This document shows, piece after piece, positions 8,675-15,925 of a stretch of 64,000 nt of DNA. The notes beneath the pieces are model-generated. The model was not told the DNA's origin. It saw only the letters and a program-made list of their open reading frames with translations, and ran no database searches. Both the position numbers and the translations under genes were made by a program. Position 1 is the first letter of the stretch, and each line of letters begins with the position of its first letter. Source of the DNA: JAHRVQ01 sp963976815 (GTDB lineage Bacteria; Pseudomonadota; Gammaproteobacteria; Pseudomonadales; Azotimanducaceae); assembly GCA_963976815.1 (NCBI GenBank), contig CAXBLU010000002.1, forward strand, positions 186,001 through 250,000. Direction: 5' to 3'.

Positions 8675-8819
8675 GGTAATCGATGCCTATGAATAAAGAT
8701 TTTCAGCAAGCATTTCACTTCACCGGGTTGATAACAAGCAGGGATGGCGCGATGTTCTGCCAATATCAGGTGTTAATGGTCTGCCTAACATTAGAGAAAG
8801 TTAAAATAACACTACATAA

Positions 8820-8840
8820 ATTAGTATAAACTAATATAAT
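8820..8840 (+). promoter_or_regulatory. AT-rich dyad overlapping a consensus -10 (probable BigR-type operator)
   Basis: ATTAGT (8820-8825) and ACTAAT (8830-8835) form a perfect six-base inverted repeat around ATAA. It runs directly into TATAAT (8835-8840), a consensus -10 box 31 bases before the arsR-family start. Repressors of the BigR/SqrR group are known to bind AT-rich palindromes overlapping the promoter of their own operon, and the position here fits autorepression. No good -35 is evident. Confidence 0.6.
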
Positions 8841-8871
8841 GGTTCTTTTGTATTGAAAGATTAGAGATAGC

Positions 8872-9186
8872 ATGGCAAAGCGTAAACTCGATATGTCAAA
8901 AATGGCAGAAAATGCCGAACAAGCTGCCGCATTATTGAAGCAACTTTCAAATCAAAACCGGTTATTGATTTTATGTACATTAATGGACGAGGAGCATTCC
9001 GTTGGGGAATTAAACCAGCTTATTCCATTAAGCCAAAGCGCGCTTTCACAACATCTGGCTTCGTTACGGGAGGCTGATCTAGTAGATACCCGTCGGGAGT
9101 CCCAGACCATTTACTACAAATTAAAGGGAGATCGGGCCCAGCAGGTCATTGAATTATTACATTCCATGTACTGCTCTGAGCTCTAG
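8872..9186 (+). CDS. ArsR-family repressor, BigR/SqrR-like persulfide sensor
   Basis: A 104-residue winged-helix ArsR/SmtB protein: the helix-turn-helix is LSQSALSQHLASLREADLV and the wing DTRRESQTIYYKL. It has only two cysteines, Cys35 (LLILCTL) and Cys101 (MYCSEL), 66 residues apart. That is the same spacing as the persulfide-sensing Cys pair of SqrR and BigR, and no ArsR-type metal-binding CxC is present. The next genes are a 31-residue ORF and a persulfide dioxygenase, the classic BigR partner. The function is therefore well supported: derepression of sulfide/persulfide detoxification when the Cys pair is bridged by sulfur. Confidence 0.87.
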   Translation: MAKRKLDMSKMAENAEQAAALLKQLSNQNRLLILCTLMDEEHSVGELNQLIPLSQSALSQHLASLREADLVDTRRESQTIYYKLKGDRAQQVIELLHSMYCSEL

Positions 9187-9196
9187 GAGATTTGAT

Positions 9197-9292
9197 ATGA
9201 ATTTACCAGGTTCTATTTTTACCGTGGCACTCACCCAGGCGAGTGAAGAACTGGTACTTGTGATAGGAACTGCTGTAGGAGCGCCATCATGA
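9197..9292 (+). CDS. 31-residue ORF coupled to the persulfide dioxygenase gene
   Basis: An ATG at 9197 with AGGAGA five bases upstream opens a frame encoding MNLPGSIFTVALTQASEE and ending GTAVGAPS. Its TGA overlaps the ATG of the dioxygenase gene as ATGA (9289-9292). The peptide is mildly hydrophobic and lacks cysteine. The dioxygenase start lies inside its last codons, so it could serve in translational coupling. It could instead be a genuine small protein or the remnant of a lost gene. I do not recognise a family. Confidence 0.5.
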   Translation: MNLPGSIFTVALTQASEELVLVIGTAVGAPS

Positions 9293-9987
9293 TTTTTCGC
9301 CAACTATTTCATCACGAATCTAGTACCTACTCCTACCTGTTGGCAGATGAGGCGACTAATGAAGCGCTGTTGATTGATCCCGTTGCAGGTGAAGAGGATA
9401 AATCGATTCGGTTTTTGAAAGAGCTGAACCTGAACCTGGTGGTTGCGATCGACACCCATACCCACGCGGATCATATAACTGCCCTGGGAGAACTGCGGAC
9501 CCGCACGGGTTGCCAATCGATGATGGGTAACGAGAGTCCTGCGACCTGTACCAGTGCAAAGTTTGTTGATGGGCAAGTCATCCCATTTGGTGGGCTTCAT
9601 TTGCAGGCGATCTATACGCCGGGCCATACCGATGACTCTTACAGTTTTTTCATCGAGTCAGGTGACAATAAGCTGTTGTTTAGCGGCGATACACTGCTAA
9701 TTCGAGGTACCGGGAGAACGGATTTTCAAAATGGTGACCCGGCAAGTGCTTACAAAAGCTTGTTCGACCGATTGTTACAACTTCCCGCTGACACTAAAGT
9801 GTTTCCCGCCCATGACTACAATGGCTGGAACGAGACAACAATTGGTGAAGAGCGGGCTCACAATCCTCGTTTACAGGTGAAATCCGAACTGGAGTATGTG
9901 GCCCTGATGAATTCGTTACACCTGCCTGACCCCAAAATGATGGATGTTGCGGTACCGGCTAATCAAGCCTGCGGTCAGCTACTCTAG
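9289..9987 (+). CDS. Persulfide dioxygenase (ETHE1/Blh-like metallo-beta-lactamase fold)
   Basis: A 232-residue metallo-beta-lactamase-fold protein of the ETHE1 type. The HTHADH motif (His57, His59, Asp61, His62), His113 in TPGHTDDSYSF, Asp134 in FSGDTLLIRGTGRTDFQ and His175 in FPAHDYNG are all present. In ETHE1 the positions equivalent to His57, His113 and Asp134 bind the single catalytic iron. The known reaction oxidises glutathione persulfide to sulfite and glutathione. It is translated through an ATGA overlap with the preceding small ORF and lies under the BigR-like repressor, so induction by sulfide or persulfide is expected. Confidence 0.92.
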   Translation: MIFRQLFHHESSTYSYLLADEATNEALLIDPVAGEEDKSIRFLKELNLNLVVAIDTHTHADHITALGELRTRTGCQSMMGNESPATCTSAKFVDGQVIPFGGLHLQAIYTPGHTDDSYSFFIESGDNKLLFSGDTLLIRGTGRTDFQNGDPASAYKSLFDRLLQLPADTKVFPAHDYNGWNETTIGEERAHNPRLQVKSELEYVALMNSLHLPDPKMMDVAVPANQACGQLL

Positions 9988-10080
9988 ATTTAACTTTAAT
10001 GCCAGGTCCTCCATGCCTCCGTTAGCACGTTTGCAGGTATGCTGTTAGGCTAATTGCTCCAATTTCCTCAGGAGTCAGAT

Positions 10081-11208
10081 ATGGCAGAAGAAGTCAGGAT
10101 GGCACATCCCGATCTTCGGCATCCATTCGAACAAAAACCCATTCGCCTTGATGGCGGGGCGACGGTTTTGTATGGCGGGAAGTCGATACAAATTAGACAA
10201 GTGGCGGAAGGTGATGGACTTTGGGTGACGCCGGAAGATCTCACTCGAGTTAATGGATTTGAGCTAAAGCCCCAGGGCGCTTGCTTCGAAGAACTGTGCA
10301 TACCCCTTAAGGACAACTCTCCGTTGCTGAAAGAAAGCCATGGCCAGAGGTGGTTTGATCTCGTTGGTTTTGCGGATTGGCTAGAGCAGCCCTACGTCGT
10401 GGACCTCGATAATCGTGTTTGGAGTTTTGGTGAAGTGCCGGCAAAACGTGAGGGTATGATGGCCGATGCAATGGCGCCAGATTTTGAAGTCCTCGATCGA
10501 CAGGGAAAAGTCGTTAGAATGTCAGACTTCAAAGGCAAAAAGGCGTTAATTATCACCTGGTCCTCCTGGTGAGGATGCCAACTAGATGTGCCCGTGTGGC
10601 AACATATCTATGAAGAATTAAACGATCCAAATTTTGTCATCATTTCTGCCGCCCAGGATACCGGTGGCGAAGCGGTGGCCGGACCCATATTTGATGCGGC
10701 CGGCACAACCTATGTGCAAATTGTGGATGTGAATCACACCATTAGCAGTGCCTTCAATTTTATTAACGTACCTGCAGCAGCCTGGGTCGACGAAACTGGC
10801 AAGATTGTTCGTATTGACGAGGGTACCTACGCAAAAACCCATCCGTTTGGTGGCAATGATGTTTATGCGCCAGCCTTAAAGGACTGGGTCAAAAATGGCA
10901 AAGGCAGTGAGTTTGTGCAGAGTGCGAGGACTGTCACGAAAAACATTCGAGCCCAATCCTTTGATGAATTAAAAGCTGAAACTGCTTTTCGGCTGGGCAA
11001 TTTCTTCCGCGATCACGGTCATGTAGAGAAGACGGAGCAGTATTGGGATATGGCCAAAAGCCTGAATCCCGATAGTGTGAACTACATTCGGCAGAATTTG
11101 ACCTTGTCAGCGGAAGGCTCAGCAGGCGCCTCCTTTATGACCATGATGCAGGACTATATCTCCAGCGGAAAAGACTATTACCGACCCCTCGATTTAGAGG
11201 AAAAATAG
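10081..11208 (+). CDS. Thioredoxin-fold redoxin with in-frame UGA: probable selenoprotein (Sec164)
   Basis: One continuous frame of 376 codons (ATG 10081 behind AGGAG, TAG 11206-11208) is broken only by TGA at 10570-10572. The local sequence is ITWSSW-U-GCQLDVPVWQ. Residues 140-250 have the AhpC/TlpA thioredoxin fold (APDFEVLDRQGK, SDFKGKKALIITW, FVIISAAQDTGG, FINVPAAAWVDETGKI), and the UGA sits exactly at the catalytic Cys position, making a U-G-C redox motif. The N-terminal 135 residues form a separate domain with Cys68 and Cys73. The C-terminus has a TPR-like helical pair (TAFRLGNFFRDHGHVEKTEQYW). Reading UGA as selenocysteine gives a full-length protein; termination would leave a useless 163-residue fragment. 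It follows the persulfide dioxygenase on the same strand after 93 bases. Confidence 0.82.
10570..10603 (+). promoter_or_regulatory. Sec UGA codon and candidate bacterial SECIS hairpin
   Basis: Immediately 3' of the UGA (10570-10572), UGCCA (10576-10580) can pair with UGGCA (10597-10601). The stem continues with A10581-U10595 and C10582-G10594 around a bulged G10596, closing an 11-base loop at 10583-10593. Bacterial SECIS elements lie in the coding region just after the UGA and have a bulged upper stem with guanosines in the apical loop. This hairpin has the right place and shape, but I have not folded it computationally, and its loop does not begin with the usual G. Confidence 0.55.
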
Positions 11209-11222
11209 TTCAGTTGGGAATA

Positions 11223-11253
11223 CCCGCTGGCGAATTTGAACTTCGCTAGCGGG
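11223..11253. terminator. Bidirectional terminator-like hairpin
   Basis: CCCGCTGGCGAA (11223-11234) and TTCGCTAGCGGG (11242-11253) form a 12-base stem with one G-U pair and a seven-base loop. It sits between the convergent selenoprotein and haemoglobin-methyltransferase genes. There is no strong T-tract on either side, so its efficiency is uncertain. Confidence 0.6.
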
Positions 11254-11264
11254 ACTTACTTGCC

Positions 11265-12419
11265 TTAAGCTGCCCGCTGTATAGGTCTCAAGGTGGAGCG
11301 CTTGAACTTCGGTAGGAGTTTGCCAACCCGTTTTTGATATTGTGCATATTCTGGATGAAAACGAATTAAGTCCCGTTCTTCAAAGCGAATTGCGCCCAGT
11401 GTGTAGATGGTGATGCCCGTCGCAAAGAACAGATGCGACGCGGTCATGTGGGGTGTAAACCAGATCACCATAAGCCATCCGACATAGATGGGGTGCCGAC
11501 TAAAGCGATACATGTTGCTTTCAGTAAACGGTAATTGCACATACTTTTTGCCCCGCAGGTTGAGCCACACCTGCCGTAAACCGAATAGGTCAAAATGATT
11601 CACCGCGAAGGTGGCAGCCACAAGCAAGCCCCAGCCAACGCCGTAACCGGCATACATGACCATCTCAGCATTGCCAGTAAGGTGCCAGATTTCTATGCCT
11701 ATGGGCTGCCAAAAATACATCAGACCAATAAAGGCAAAACCGGACAGTAGGACGTAGGTGCTGCGCTCATAGCAGGCGGGCACAACCTGGGTCCATTTTT
11801 CTTTAAAGCCCGGACGGGCCATGACGCTGTGCTGAATTGAGAAGATGACAACCAGGGCAAAATTAATTGCGATGGCACCGGATAAAGAACCTGTTCTAGC
11901 GGAATCTAAAGTGATGGGGAGCAAAAAGTCTCCGAGCCATGCCGCTGAATACACCAGGGATACCATACCCACGGCATAGCAAAGCAGGCCATAGGCAAAA
12001 CCTGCACAACGGCTGATCATCGATTGAACTCTATGTTGGTTTGAGTAGACCTCGCCCATCACGTCTTTTCTGGTCGATTCGACCCGAGCCAGACACCGCC
12101 CCATCAAACTATCATTAATGCCCAGTTCTTGAAGTACGCAGCAGAGATGACCCACCAATAAATCAAAATGGTGATGATTCAAACCCCGACCAACCAGTTT
12201 TGCGTGGGCAGAACGAAGATCTATTTTTGGATTTTGACCGGGCCCATCAAAGACAAAGGTCAAAAATTCTCGCTGCCGCTTTTCTACCCGGTTCACATCT
12301 ACGCCGTTGAAAAAGCCAACCAGTTCGTCATCCAATACGACTTTTGCATATAAGGATTCCGTTGCCCGGTTGAGGGTTACTTCTCCTCCCAATTGTTCAA
12401 ATAGTGTTTGTTCGTGCAT
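11265..12419 (-). CDS. Truncated haemoglobin fused to MddA-like methanethiol S-methyltransferase
   Basis: A 384-residue fusion read from the ATG at 12419 (GAGAGGA upstream); a longer frame to 12542 has no such support. Residues 1-120 are a group 1 truncated haemoglobin: B10 Tyr24 (ESLYAKV), CD1 Phe37 (VGFFNGVD), proximal His72 (RSAHAKLVGRG) and NHHHFDLLVGHL. Residues 135-384 are a multi-pass NnrU/ICMT-type membrane domain. It closely follows MddA, which methylates methanethiol to dimethyl sulfide with SAM: FSIQHSVMARPGFK, ERSTYVLLSG, NHFDLFGLRQVWLNLRG, SRHPIYVGW (the ICMT-like RHPxY) and EERDLIRFH. Fusing an O2/NO-binding globin to a thiol methyltransferase is unusual. The gene is convergent with the selenoprotein gene and divergent from a large regulator. 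Domain identities are well supported; joint function is inference. Confidence 0.88.
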   Translation of the reverse strand: MHEQTLFEQLGGEVTLNRATESLYAKVVLDDELVGFFNGVDVNRVEKRQREFLTFVFDGPGQNPKIDLRSAHAKLVGRGLNHHHFDLLVGHLCCVLQELGINDSLMGRCLARVESTRKDVMGEVYSNQHRVQSMISRCAGFAYGLLCYAVGMVSLVYSAAWLGDFLLPITLDSARTGSLSGAIAINFALVVIFSIQHSVMARPGFKEKWTQVVPACYERSTYVLLSGFAFIGLMYFWQPIGIEIWHLTGNAEMVMYAGYGVGWGLLVAATFAVNHFDLFGLRQVWLNLRGKKYVQLPFTESNMYRFSRHPIYVGWLMVIWFTPHMTASHLFFATGITIYTLGAIRFEERDLIRFHPEYAQYQKRVGKLLPKFKRSTLRPIQRAA

Positions 12420-12568
12420 GAAAGTATTCCTCTCGCTAACCAGCGCCCTGTGCATCTGGATTGCGGGCAATACTGCGGTTAGACTGCGATTCAGTCCTGA
12501 CCCGTGCCTGATTTGTTTATGACTTTTTAATGACCCGGGCAAATAAGGCCGCTCCCAAAAATATAAAG

Positions 12569-12582
12569 TTGTTTTAAAACAA
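12569..12582. promoter_or_regulatory. 14-bp perfect palindrome abutting a start codon
   Basis: TTGTTTTAAAACAA is a perfect palindrome whose last A is the first base of the ATG of the winged-helix regulator. A TATAAA at 12562-12567 could be its -10 box, giving a very short leader without any Shine-Dalgarno. It is a candidate autoregulatory operator. Confidence 0.45.
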
Positions 12583-15176
12583 TGATTTACTTGATTAACG
12601 AGTTTGAGCTGGATATTGAGCTGCAGGAACTTCGATGTGAGGGTAAAAGCGTCTCGATTCAGAAGAAGGTCTTTGAACTACTCACATTTCTGATCGAGAA
12701 CCGCAATACAGCCCTAACAAAAGATCAAATTCAGGATGCGGTTTGGCCCGGCACAATCGTTTCAGAGACCGCCATTACCCGGGCCATCCTGAAAGCTCGA
12801 CGGGCACTAAATGATGACGCTGCTGAGCAAAAGCTCATTAAAACCGTCCATGGTCATGGCTATCGATTTGTCGGTGAGGTTATCGAATCTGAGGGTGATT
12901 CGGTGGAATACGCCCGTCACGAAATGGAGACAGAACGGCGGGCAGACCTAATAAAAGTACTTGCCGCCTATGGCGCGATTGCCTGGTTGATCAATCAGAT
13001 TGCCGCAATGGTCTGGGAGGCATTTGAATTCGACAAATTTCCATTACAAGTTTTGCTCGGCGTCACGTTGCTTGGGGTGCCAGTGTCGTTAGGTATTACC
13101 TGGTGGTATCGCTTCACAGAGCAAGGTCTTCGTCGCCGAGATGAGCTCAAGTGGCATCGAGGCACGCTGTCCTCCAAATACAGCTATTTAGCTATTGCTG
13201 GAATTCTTGTGATTTCTTTGATTACAACGGTGGCCTGGCAGGCGCGCGAACAACCCTCGTCAGCGGTGATTGGCGGATTGCCTGTTCAGATGAACAGCAA
13301 CATTAATCGGATTGCGATGTTACCCCTGGTCAACGCCACTGGAGATGAAAGCTATGGATGGACTCGGCTCGGTCTTATGAGTCTGCTCAATCAAAAAGTT
13401 GCAGAGAATGGTCTGGCAGTTGTTCCTTCTAGAAGTCTTATTGGTCTCCTTGGTGAAGTGGAGGATGAAGTCCAGTTGAATGATGAACTGCTGGAACGGC
13501 TCAAGTCGACCCAGGGTGCGTCGATGGTTGTGGCGCCGTTTTTGTTTAAAGATGCCGGCGGCCTACAATTGAAACTATCCATTCTCAGCGGGGATGGTTT
13601 GCAAGAGGTCAGTGTCATGGATGATGTGATTCCGACGGAGCTTGCTTTGCTTGCTAGTGCAGAATTGATACCCAGGCTAAATCCTCCCATTACCGCCTAC
13701 AAAAGCGGCACCTCCTCCGATCCGTTTGTAAACGAAATATACGCGAGGGGCCTCGATGAAGAGTTGTCGGGCAATCTTGAAAAAGCCCGTGAGTTATTTA
13801 AGGTGGCGGTCAGTCAGGACCCAGGTTTCTTCCTGGCGCAATATGAGTATGCCATCACAACGCGGTATCTAGGTTATTTTGATGAGGCTGAGCCGCTCTT
13901 AGATGAATTGGTTGAGCAGGCGAATCAAACGAACAATCCTCGTTATCAGGTGATGTTGGCGAATGCACGGGGCGTGCTTAAAGACCTCAAAGGAGATATG
14001 AAACAGGCGGAATTGATTTATGTGGAGGGATTAAAGATTGCCGAGTCCCACCACATTTTTAATTATCAAGCCGATTTGCTGGTGAACTACGCCATCATCA
14101 AAAAGAATCGTGGTGAGTTAGCGGCTGCCAGAGAGTTGTTGGGTAAGGCTATTGCCGCCTACCAAAAAGCCGAGCTTGTAGTTTCCGGTGCGGTCTATAA
14201 CACACTGGCGAATATCGATGTCGGCGAAGGAGATCTTGTGTCCGCCGGTAAAAACTATCAGCGTTCCCTCGACAGTTATCGAACCCAGGAATCCCTAAGT
14301 GGTGCTGCAATAGCATTGAGTAATCTGAGTTGGCTCGCCCAGCGAGAACACCGTTTCGAAGAAAGTCTGGCATTGCTTACGGAGTCAGCAAATATTCGCA
14401 GGGAAATTGGTGATCGAGTCGGGTTGGTGAAGAGTATGGTTCGCGAGGGTGCCATTTATTATGAAATGGGTCAGTTCGATCTATGCCTGGCAATAGCAGA
14501 AGCAATACTGGCGAATGAGCAGTCTGAAATAGAGAACGATTTTAAGGCTACGGCGCTCACTTATAGGGGGATGGTTAAGGCTCATCAGGGTGATTGGACT
14601 GATGCTTTTGAGTATCTCGATACTGCCATCGACATCCGCGAGGCTCGTCAGGACTTCGCCGGTGTATTGCGCAGCCAAAACTTAAAGGTCCAAGCGTTAA
14701 TCCTAAAGCAGGATTGGGCCGGTGCCGAAAGTCTAATTAATAGAGTGAGATCACGCAGTCAGGCGATCAATCTAAAAGTGCCGGCAATGTCAGCTCGATT
14801 GAACTTTGCAGATTTGTTAGTTCAATCGGGTAGGCCCGCGGAGGCGACTCGTTTGTATAAGGAACTACTGCAGGAAGTTCAATCGATGTCTGATTCCACT
14901 TTGGAAAAGCGAGTTGTACTTGGATACATCATGTTGCTGCTTAATCAGGGTCAGGCAGACAACGCGTCCAGCCTGCTGGATTCGTTGGAAAACAGCAGGC
15001 CGGGCAGAGATCTCAGGCTAGCTCAGGCAGAGTTAGCCTTTCAGATGGGCAATCACAAACAGGCCGAGCAATTGATGCTGCAAGCAAAGCAGCTATCATA
15101 TCAACGCTGGACCAATGCCAACGAATCCTCTCTGGCGCGGTACCGGCAGGAACGGTTTGCCAATCAGGGATTATAG
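12582..15176 (+). CDS. CadC/ToxR-like winged-helix regulator with membrane segments and TPR domain
   Basis: An 864-residue protein. Residues 1-100 are an OmpR/PhoB-type winged helix (FELDIELQELRCEGK, TKDQIQDAVWPG, KTVHGHGYRFVGEV). Hydrophobic segments at about 125-145, 155-175 and 202-218 make it membrane-bound. The rest is periplasmic or cytoplasmic, depending on the odd number of spans, and from about residue 375 consists of repeated helical pairs typical of TPRs (FKVAVSQDPGFFLAQYEYAI, YNTLANIDVGEGDLVSAGKNY). Such one-component regulators sense a signal through the distal domain and bind DNA directly. The divergent fusion gene at 11265 is the natural candidate target. The ATG lies directly on a palindrome and lacks a Shine-Dalgarno. 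Confidence 0.85.
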   Translation: MIYLINEFELDIELQELRCEGKSVSIQKKVFELLTFLIENRNTALTKDQIQDAVWPGTIVSETAITRAILKARRALNDDAAEQKLIKTVHGHGYRFVGEVIESEGDSVEYARHEMETERRADLIKVLAAYGAIAWLINQIAAMVWEAFEFDKFPLQVLLGVTLLGVPVSLGITWWYRFTEQGLRRRDELKWHRGTLSSKYSYLAIAGILVISLITTVAWQAREQPSSAVIGGLPVQMNSNINRIAMLPLVNATGDESYGWTRLGLMSLLNQKVAENGLAVVPSRSLIGLLGEVEDEVQLNDELLERLKSTQGASMVVAPFLFKDAGGLQLKLSILSGDGLQEVSVMDDVIPTELALLASAELIPRLNPPITAYKSGTSSDPFVNEIYARGLDEELSGNLEKARELFKVAVSQDPGFFLAQYEYAITTRYLGYFDEAEPLLDELVEQANQTNNPRYQVMLANARGVLKDLKGDMKQAELIYVEGLKIAESHHIFNYQADLLVNYAIIKKNRGELAAARELLGKAIAAYQKAELVVSGAVYNTLANIDVGEGDLVSAGKNYQRSLDSYRTQESLSGAAIALSNLSWLAQREHRFEESLALLTESANIRREIGDRVGLVKSMVREGAIYYEMGQFDLCLAIAEAILANEQSEIENDFKATALTYRGMVKAHQGDWTDAFEYLDTAIDIREARQDFAGVLRSQNLKVQALILKQDWAGAESLINRVRSRSQAINLKVPAMSARLNFADLLVQSGRPAEATRLYKELLQEVQSMSDSTLEKRVVLGYIMLLLNQGQADNASSLLDSLENSRPGRDLRLAQAELAFQMGNHKQAEQLMLQAKQLSYQRWTNANESSLARYRQERFANQGL

Positions 15177-15290
15177 CTTCGGTCGTTTTAAGTTGGATGG
15201 CGGCTAAAGGATAAAATTGAGCAGAAGTTTCTGTACATGATGACAACAAGTGTTCAATCTGCACGGATCGATCAATATTTGGAGAGTAAG

Positions 15291-15521
15291 ATGAATCGAG
15301 CAATCATTTTGCTGGTCGCACTATGCCCCGGGCTTGTTGCCTGTGGAGGTGAGGGTGCTTCAGAATCGGAGGTCGCGGCGCCTGCTGTACCGACCGAGGC
15401 AAAACAAGCCAATAACCCACTTGCGGCAGAGCAGCAGCTAATAAAGGATGCGCAGGGTATTCAAGGGATTCTGGATAAGGATGCTGATAGAAAGAAACAG
15501 GCTGTGAAAGACAGTAACTAA
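15291..15521 (+). CDS. Small lipoprotein, function unknown
   Basis: A 76-residue product from the ATG at 15291 (GGAGAG upstream). It begins MNRAIILLVALCPGLVACGG, a signal peptide with lipobox LVAC, so the mature protein would be about 58 residues anchored by a diacylated Cys. The mature part is Ala/Glu/Lys rich with a helical AAEQQLIKDAQGIQGILDKD segment and no recognisable domain. It follows the winged-helix regulator and overlaps the end of the convergent STAS-like gene by four bases. It could be a Lpp-like spacer or a regulatory lipoprotein. Confidence 0.65.
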   Translation: MNRAIILLVALCPGLVACGGEGASESEVAAPAVPTEAKQANNPLAAEQQLIKDAQGIQGILDKDADRKKQAVKDSN

Positions 15522-15925
15522 TTTCGTTGAGTCTGAAGCCAGGCTTCGGCATCTTCCCGGCGACGAAACACCCGTCGCTCACCGGGTAGTAGATCTGCGT
15601 TGGATTGAAATACCCGACTCATCCCATAAACAAGATCGCTCGGGGCAACAAACGCAATTCGGCGTTTGCTGCTCAGGGTCATGAGTGCACCGCGACCACT
15701 TGCGTATTCGATATACTCGATGATTCCCGGCGCGGTAACGAGATATTCTTCCAGGGCCGAGTAATCAATGATTTGATCCCGCCAACTAAATCCGATGCAA
15801 TCAAAAATAGCATCCTGAAATTCCAACATCTCGCTGTCCGTATGGGACCCGGCAATTGTCACGTAAATATACGGAGCATTCTCGTCATCGTTAATATTGA
15901 AGGCCATGGGGCATCTTATGCGCAT
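15518..15925 (-). CDS. STAS/SpoIIAA-like protein
   Basis: A 135-residue soluble protein with alternating strands and helices (PYIYVTIAGSHTDSEMLEFQDAI, DQIIDYSALEEY, KRRIAFVAPSDLVYGMSRVF, VFRRREDAEAWL). It fits the small STAS/SEC14-like proteins common in marine bacteria, often annotated as hypothetical. An internal ATG at 15907 is an equally likely start because neither has a clear Shine-Dalgarno. The C-terminal REDAEAWL helix is typical of the family. A probable relative begins at 235 on the same strand. No partner such as an anti-sigma factor is nearby. Confidence 0.65.
   Translation of the reverse strand: MRIRCPMAFNINDDENAPYIYVTIAGSHTDSEMLEFQDAIFDCIGFSWRDQIIDYSALEEYLVTAPGIIEYIEYASGRGALMTLSSKRRIAFVAPSDLVYGMSRVFQSNADLLPGERRVFRRREDAEAWLQTQRN

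Noticed and set aside
10570..10590. Frameshift or two separate genes at the UGA
   Set aside because: Both halves lie in the same frame, so no insertion or deletion is needed. The GTG at 10588 lacks a Shine-Dalgarno and would cut the thioredoxin fold in two.
15013..15303. Minus-strand open frame of 96 residues
   Set aside because: It overlaps the 3' end of the TPR regulator and the lipoprotein signal peptide in antisense and resembles no family.
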